A stretch of 8,904 nucleotides of DNA, taken from positions 1 through 8,904 of the forward strand of contig QIKQ01000338.1 in the NCBI GenBank assembly GCA_003233075.1. The letters are read 5' to 3'. Position 1 is the stretch's first letter, and every line of letters starts with the position of its first letter. A program made the position numbers and the translations under genes. Positions 6,366-8,904 of the stretch are shown here, in pieces. The stretch is from Gammaproteobacteria bacterium (GTDB lineage: Bacteria > Pseudomonadota > Gammaproteobacteria > SZUA-21). The notes beneath the pieces are model-generated. The model was not told where the DNA came from and did not search any database. It saw only the letters and a program-made list of their open reading frames with translations.

Positions 6366-6399
6366 CGCCAGTCAATGGCGCTTCGCGCCATGCCTGGCG
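6366..6399. repeat. REP-like GC-rich palindrome
   Basis: CGCCAG (6366-6371) pairs with CTGGCG (6394-6399). Inside, ATGGCGC (6375-6381) pairs with GCGCCAT (6385-6391) over a 3-base loop. A small asymmetric internal loop (TCA against GC) separates the two helices. An interrupted GC-rich stem in an AT-rich intergenic region just beyond a gene's 3' end fits a REP/BIME-type element. Only one copy is in the window, so genomic repetition cannot be judged. Confidence 0.5.
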
Positions 6400-6406
6400 C
6401 ACGCAT

Positions 6407-6433
6407 AAAAAAACGCGGCATATAAGCCGCGTT
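6407..6433 (-). terminator. Second intrinsic terminator (possibly bidirectional)
   Basis: AACGCGGC (6412-6419) pairs with GCCGCGTT (6426-6433) around a 6-base loop. On the minus strand the GC-rich stem runs into seven U residues. On the plus strand it is followed by a CUCUUUUUC tract, so it could act both ways. It backs up the terminator nearer the permease. Confidence 0.75.
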
Positions 6434-6460
6434 CTCTTTTTCTTCTAAAAGTATTTCGTC

Positions 6461-6503
6461 AAGTGTTTAAGCGTTATGAGTTACTTTACGTTTGTAAACA
6501 CTT
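6461..6503. other. Inverted repeat between the two terminators
   Basis: AAGTGTTTA (6461-6469) is perfectly inverted at 6495-6503 with a 25-base interior. The flanking AAGCG/CGCTTA sequence is partly repeated. Together with the two terminators and the REP-like palindrome it makes four hairpins in under 200 bases. Its role is unknown. Confidence 0.4.
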
Positions 6504-6514
6504 CGCTTACTCGT

Positions 6515-6554
6515 AAAAAAAAACCAGCATGGCCTTTAAGCGAATGCTGGTTTT
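6515..6554 (-). terminator. Intrinsic terminator of the transporter operon
   Basis: AAAACCAGCAT (6520-6530) pairs perfectly with ATGCTGGTTTT (6544-6554) around a 13-base loop, and nine U residues follow on the minus strand (6523-6515). It begins about 34 bases after the permease stop. Because no ATPase gene intervenes, it ends the operon after the permease. Confidence 0.85.
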
Positions 6555-6588
6555 AGCTATTTACATAATTAGCTATGCTGGAGTGAAT

Positions 6589-7734
6589 TTAACGTATACG
6601 CCAAACCTCATAATGTCGCTCAATTCTTCTAAAAATTAGACGTTCGAATATATAAGACAAAGCGCCAATCATAACTATACCAACCATCATTGCCTTACCA
6701 TCACCTAATTGATAAGTTAAATCAACCATGTGACCAAGTCCACGCCCTATTCCACCGACCATTTCTGCCGCAACAAGTGCTCGCCAGGCTTGGCTAAAAC
6801 CAATGCGCATCCCGGCGGTAATAAATGGCAAGCTTGCGGGCAAATAAACGTAAACAAATAATTGATTTCGTTTCGCACCCAAGGCTCTAGCCGCCCTCAC
6901 TTCCTGCCCAGTAATCGTCAGCACTCCTTCCATAATCGCGATAATCATCGGACTAACCGCAGCAATATATACAACCAAAATAATTGCGAGAAATTGATTT
7001 TCAAAAATCATACTCAACATCGGCGCCCAGGCGATCGCTGGAATCGACATGAATATGCCATTTAACGGCGTAATAAATTCTCGGAAACCCTGGTAAAATC
7101 CAGCCATAAAACCGAGAAACAAAGCAACAATAAAGGCAAAACCAAAACCGACTGTCACTTCCTTAAAACTTTGCCATATGTGAGGACCCAGTGACCCTAG
7201 CGACCAAATACTTTGTCGTAGTGGTTCTTCCGAACTGCCTAGCTTCATCTGGTCAAATTTGATCTTCGCAGGCATCGTTGCTTTGGGTATTTTTTTAGGA
7301 TATTCTTTGTCTATTGTTTTATGTAATTCTTTGGGATTATTTTTATTAAATGCTATAGCTTCAAGCATCTTTTTATTAAATGCTATAGCCTCATTTATCT
7401 CTGCCTGGTTCTCAGCCTGTGGGGTAAATAATATCTTTGCTTCGCCGTAGACTCCCCAAAACTGAGGAATGACTTCGGGTCCTTCACTGTACTTTTCGTC
7501 ATAGTTAAAGGTTACCCAAGCTGCAAATACTCTCAATACTTTTTCTATACCTTCTGTGCTTGGTTCTCCCTTTTTAGCTATCGAATTTGAAGCATCCAAT
7601 ATCCCAACAACGATAACCCAAAAGAGTAGAAGTGCGGGGACTGATAACCAGGACCATGAAAATTTTCTTTTAAACCAAAACCAAAACAATTGGAATTTTG
7701 ATGGATCAGTTGTAGCAACCTGTTCATTACTCAT
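6589..7734 (-). CDS. ABC transporter permease, TauC/SsuC/NrtB type, with enlarged periplasmic segment
   Basis: This 381-residue inner-membrane subunit belongs to a nitrate/sulfonate/taurine-type importer. The first span is at about 31-47. The usual binding-protein-dependent transport domain fills about 188-370, with several spans and the EAA loop QEVRAARALGA...VYLPASLPF at about 277-304, where an ATPase would dock. Family members are usually 250-320 residues. The excess is about 130 hydrophilic residues (52-185) between span 1 and the rest, predicted periplasmic, containing the tandem EAIAFNK copies. It follows the binding-protein gene by 112 bp. The start ATG has only a weak TAGG 9 bases upstream. 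The substrate cannot be told from sequence. No ATPase gene follows, so that subunit must be encoded elsewhere. Confidence 0.9.
   Translation of the reverse strand: MSNEQVATTDPSKFQLFWFWFKRKFSWSWLSVPALLLFWVIVVGILDASNSIAKKGEPSTEGIEKVLRVFAAWVTFNYDEKYSEGPEVIPQFWGVYGEAKILFTPQAENQAEINEAIAFNKKMLEAIAFNKNNPKELHKTIDKEYPKKIPKATMPAKIKFDQMKLGSSEEPLRQSIWSLGSLGPHIWQSFKEVTVGFGFAFIVALFLGFMAGFYQGFREFITPLNGIFMSIPAIAWAPMLSMIFENQFLAIILVVYIAAVSPMIIAIMEGVLTITGQEVRAARALGAKRNQLFVYVYLPASLPFITAGMRIGFSQAWRALVAAEMVGGIGRGLGHMVDLTYQLGDGKAMMVGIVMIGALSYIFERLIFRRIERHYEVWRIR
7340..7393 (-). repeat. 30-bp in-frame tandem duplication in the permease gene
   Basis: A 24-base block at 7340-7363 recurs at 7370-7393 with one mismatch. 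The period is exactly 30 bp (10 codons), so the frame is kept. The protein copies are EAIAFNKKML (115-124) and EAIAFNKNNP (125-134) in the periplasmic insert. Near-identity suggests a recent slippage or duplication event. Confidence 0.9.
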
Positions 7735-7804
7735 TTTAATAAGCCTATTTTATTATATCAACAATATTGACTAAAGAATTCTCAAACTAATCAAGACAAA
7801 CAAA

Positions 7805-7822
7805 TGCAGGAACGAACCTACA
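7805..7822 (-). promoter_or_regulatory. Intercistronic hairpin between binding protein and permease
   Basis: On the minus strand UGUAGG pairs with CCUGCA around a UUCGUU hexaloop, one pair being G-U. The plus strand has a C-A mismatch there, so the fold favours minus-strand RNA. A U-rich tail (UUUGUUUGUC) follows. It may protect the binding-protein mRNA or cause partial termination, so that the binding protein is made in excess over the permease, as is common for importers. Confidence 0.5.
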
Positions 7823-7846
7823 TTGATCGTACGAGTCTAAAATATT

Positions 7847-8896
7847 TTATTTCATTGCTTCTTGCATGAAGCTTTTATCAATCAACTCGTCTGCTCGCAA
7901 TTTTTTATCCATATACCTAAGCTTGTTGGAATAATCCATCAAACGTTGAATAAAACCAGTATCATCGTTCGTTAGTTCTGCTTCCCAGCCAATTCGAGTA
8001 CGTGCTAATTTTAGGATATCTGTAGCTGTGTGCACTTTCCCACTCGCATCCGTTACACTTTTAAGACTAAACGCCTTAATCAATATGTCATTACCCGCCG
8101 TTGGGCTAGAGTTTAAAAAATCGATTGCCTTTTTGTGCGCTTTCAATGCCAAAACAATTTGTGCGCGTTTTTCTTTCATCGCTTTCGGGACCGCCATGAC
8201 CACATACCAGGGGTACTTTGGAATCTCTTTGTTCATGTCCAAAATAACTTTTGCGGTCCCCTTAAGCACGTATTTACTGGTAAAAGGTTCCCAACAAAAT
8301 GCACCTTGAACGGTTTTCGCCGCAATTGCCGAACCCATGCTACCTGGCTTCATTGGGCGAATTTCTAAATCTTTTAAGGGATCCATTTTTCCCGCTTCAC
8401 CAATCACATAACCGCGAAGCAATACATCCATACCACTACCGATTTTAACACCCGCGATTTTTTTACCGCGTAAGCCTTCTAAATCTTTAATCTCGGATGA
8501 GCCATGAACAATCACTGCCGCTTGACCGTAATTCACTTTAGCAAGAATTTTACTTTTTAAGCCCTTAGCGTACCAATGATAAACTGGCGGTGCACCAATA
8601 TAAGCCATGTCCAACTTTCCGGAAAGCAAACCTTTTCGAACTCTCGGGCCACTCGTAAAACTGCTCAACTCAACATCAAGGCCTACTTCTTTGTAGTAGC
8701 CTTTTTCCTTGGCAATTAATATAGGTGCATTCGCCATTGCGAAAACCCAGCCAATTTGAAGTTTTTTAGAGCTACTGGCGCTTTTTTTATCGCCGTTATC
8801 TTTTGCCTTAGTAGGATCTTCTGCCGATGAACATGCAATAAAGGTCACCGCGCTAACCAGTAAAAGACCTACTAATTTTAAATATTTAATTCTCAT
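7847..8896 (-). CDS. Lipoprotein substrate-binding protein of a nitrate/sulfonate/taurine-type ABC importer (NMT1-like)
   Basis: This 349-residue protein starts with a lipoprotein signal: a basic N-terminus, a hydrophobic core and FIAC with the lipidated Cys at residue 22. A charged, Ser/Lys-rich linker follows to about 45. The binding domain then opens with the typical ANAPILIAKEKGYYKEVGLDVEL (56-77) and continues with the KLDMAYIGAPP stretch (about 94-104), the pattern of SsuA/TauA/NMT1-type proteins. It would capture a small solute at the membrane surface and pass it to the adjacent permease. Which solute (sulfonate, nitrate, pyrimidine or other) is not decidable. The gene is first in the visible operon. 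Only 8 bases of its upstream region are present (AGAG-like Shine-Dalgarno), so its promoter or leader is outside the window. Confidence 0.9.
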   Translation of the reverse strand: MRIKYLKLVGLLLVSAVTFIACSSAEDPTKAKDNGDKKSASSSKKLQIGWVFAMANAPILIAKEKGYYKEVGLDVELSSFTSGPRVRKGLLSGKLDMAYIGAPPVYHWYAKGLKSKILAKVNYGQAAVIVHGSSEIKDLEGLRGKKIAGVKIGSGMDVLLRGYVIGEAGKMDPLKDLEIRPMKPGSMGSAIAAKTVQGAFCWEPFTSKYVLKGTAKVILDMNKEIPKYPWYVVMAVPKAMKEKRAQIVLALKAHKKAIDFLNSSPTAGNDILIKAFSLKSVTDASGKVHTATDILKLARTRIGWEAELTNDDTGFIQRLMDYSNKLRYMDKKLRADELIDKSFMQEAMK

Positions 8897-8904
8897 CTAA
8901 CTCT

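Noticed and set aside
6862..7774. Three plus-strand frames (67, 63 and 72 codons) across the permease gene
   Set aside because: They are antisense shadows of a well-supported minus-strand membrane protein. The apparent repeat in one is the permease duplication read backwards.
7805..7822. ANTAR target hairpin on the plus strand (loop AACGAA has A1 and G4)
   Set aside because: The plus-strand stem has a C-A mismatch, it is a single hairpin rather than a pair, and it would be antisense to the operon.
8028..8368. Two plus-strand frames over the binding-protein gene
   Set aside because: Overlapping antisense frames of a clearly recognised lipoprotein gene.

Overview
This is an AT-rich window from what is most likely a gammaproteobacterium. 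Every convincing gene lies on the minus strand, so the window reads right to left. The lineage is inferred from an integrative-element gene set typical of Gamma- and Betaproteobacteria, the lipoprotein-type binding protein and the NasT-like regulator. No rRNA, tRNA or universal marker is present to confirm it.

Right third (8896 to about 6366): a two-gene transport unit. It has a lipoprotein substrate-binding protein of the SsuA/TauA/NMT1 class, then a 112-bp spacer with a small hairpin, then a TauC/SsuC-type permease. The permease is unusually long because about 130 extra periplasmic residues follow its first membrane span, and these contain a 30-bp in-frame tandem duplication. No ATPase gene follows. 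The unit ends in a strong intrinsic terminator, and further downstream lie a second terminator-like hairpin and a GC-rich REP-like palindrome.

Middle (about 6365 to 4566): a gene-poor stretch with many small inverted repeats surrounds a NasT/AmiR-like response regulator (REC plus ANTAR RNA-binding domain). Regulators of this type act on leader RNAs of nitrogen or amide uptake genes. Control of the neighbouring transporter is therefore plausible but unproven, because the transporter's leader lies beyond the right edge.

Left half (4541 to 2009): a compact operon with the order DUF2857 protein, TIGR03761/DUF1845 (PFL_4669-type) protein, single-stranded DNA-binding protein, bacterial PH-domain membrane protein. 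The first three are a recognisable piece of the replication/maintenance module of SPI-7/PAGI/ICEclc-like integrative conjugative elements. No integrase, relaxase, topoisomerase or type IV secretion gene is visible, so this is either the edge of an element continuing to the left or a remnant. The operon ends in an AT-rich intrinsic terminator whose strand is indicated by a G-U wobble.

Far left (1535 to 1): two unrecognised 170-residue-class proteins, a pair of diverged direct repeats about 88 bp apart, and a distinctly GC-rich, hairpin-forming tail at the window edge. From lines sampled by eye, the transporter genes run about 40-50% GC and the element-like genes about 25-40%, consistent with different origins.
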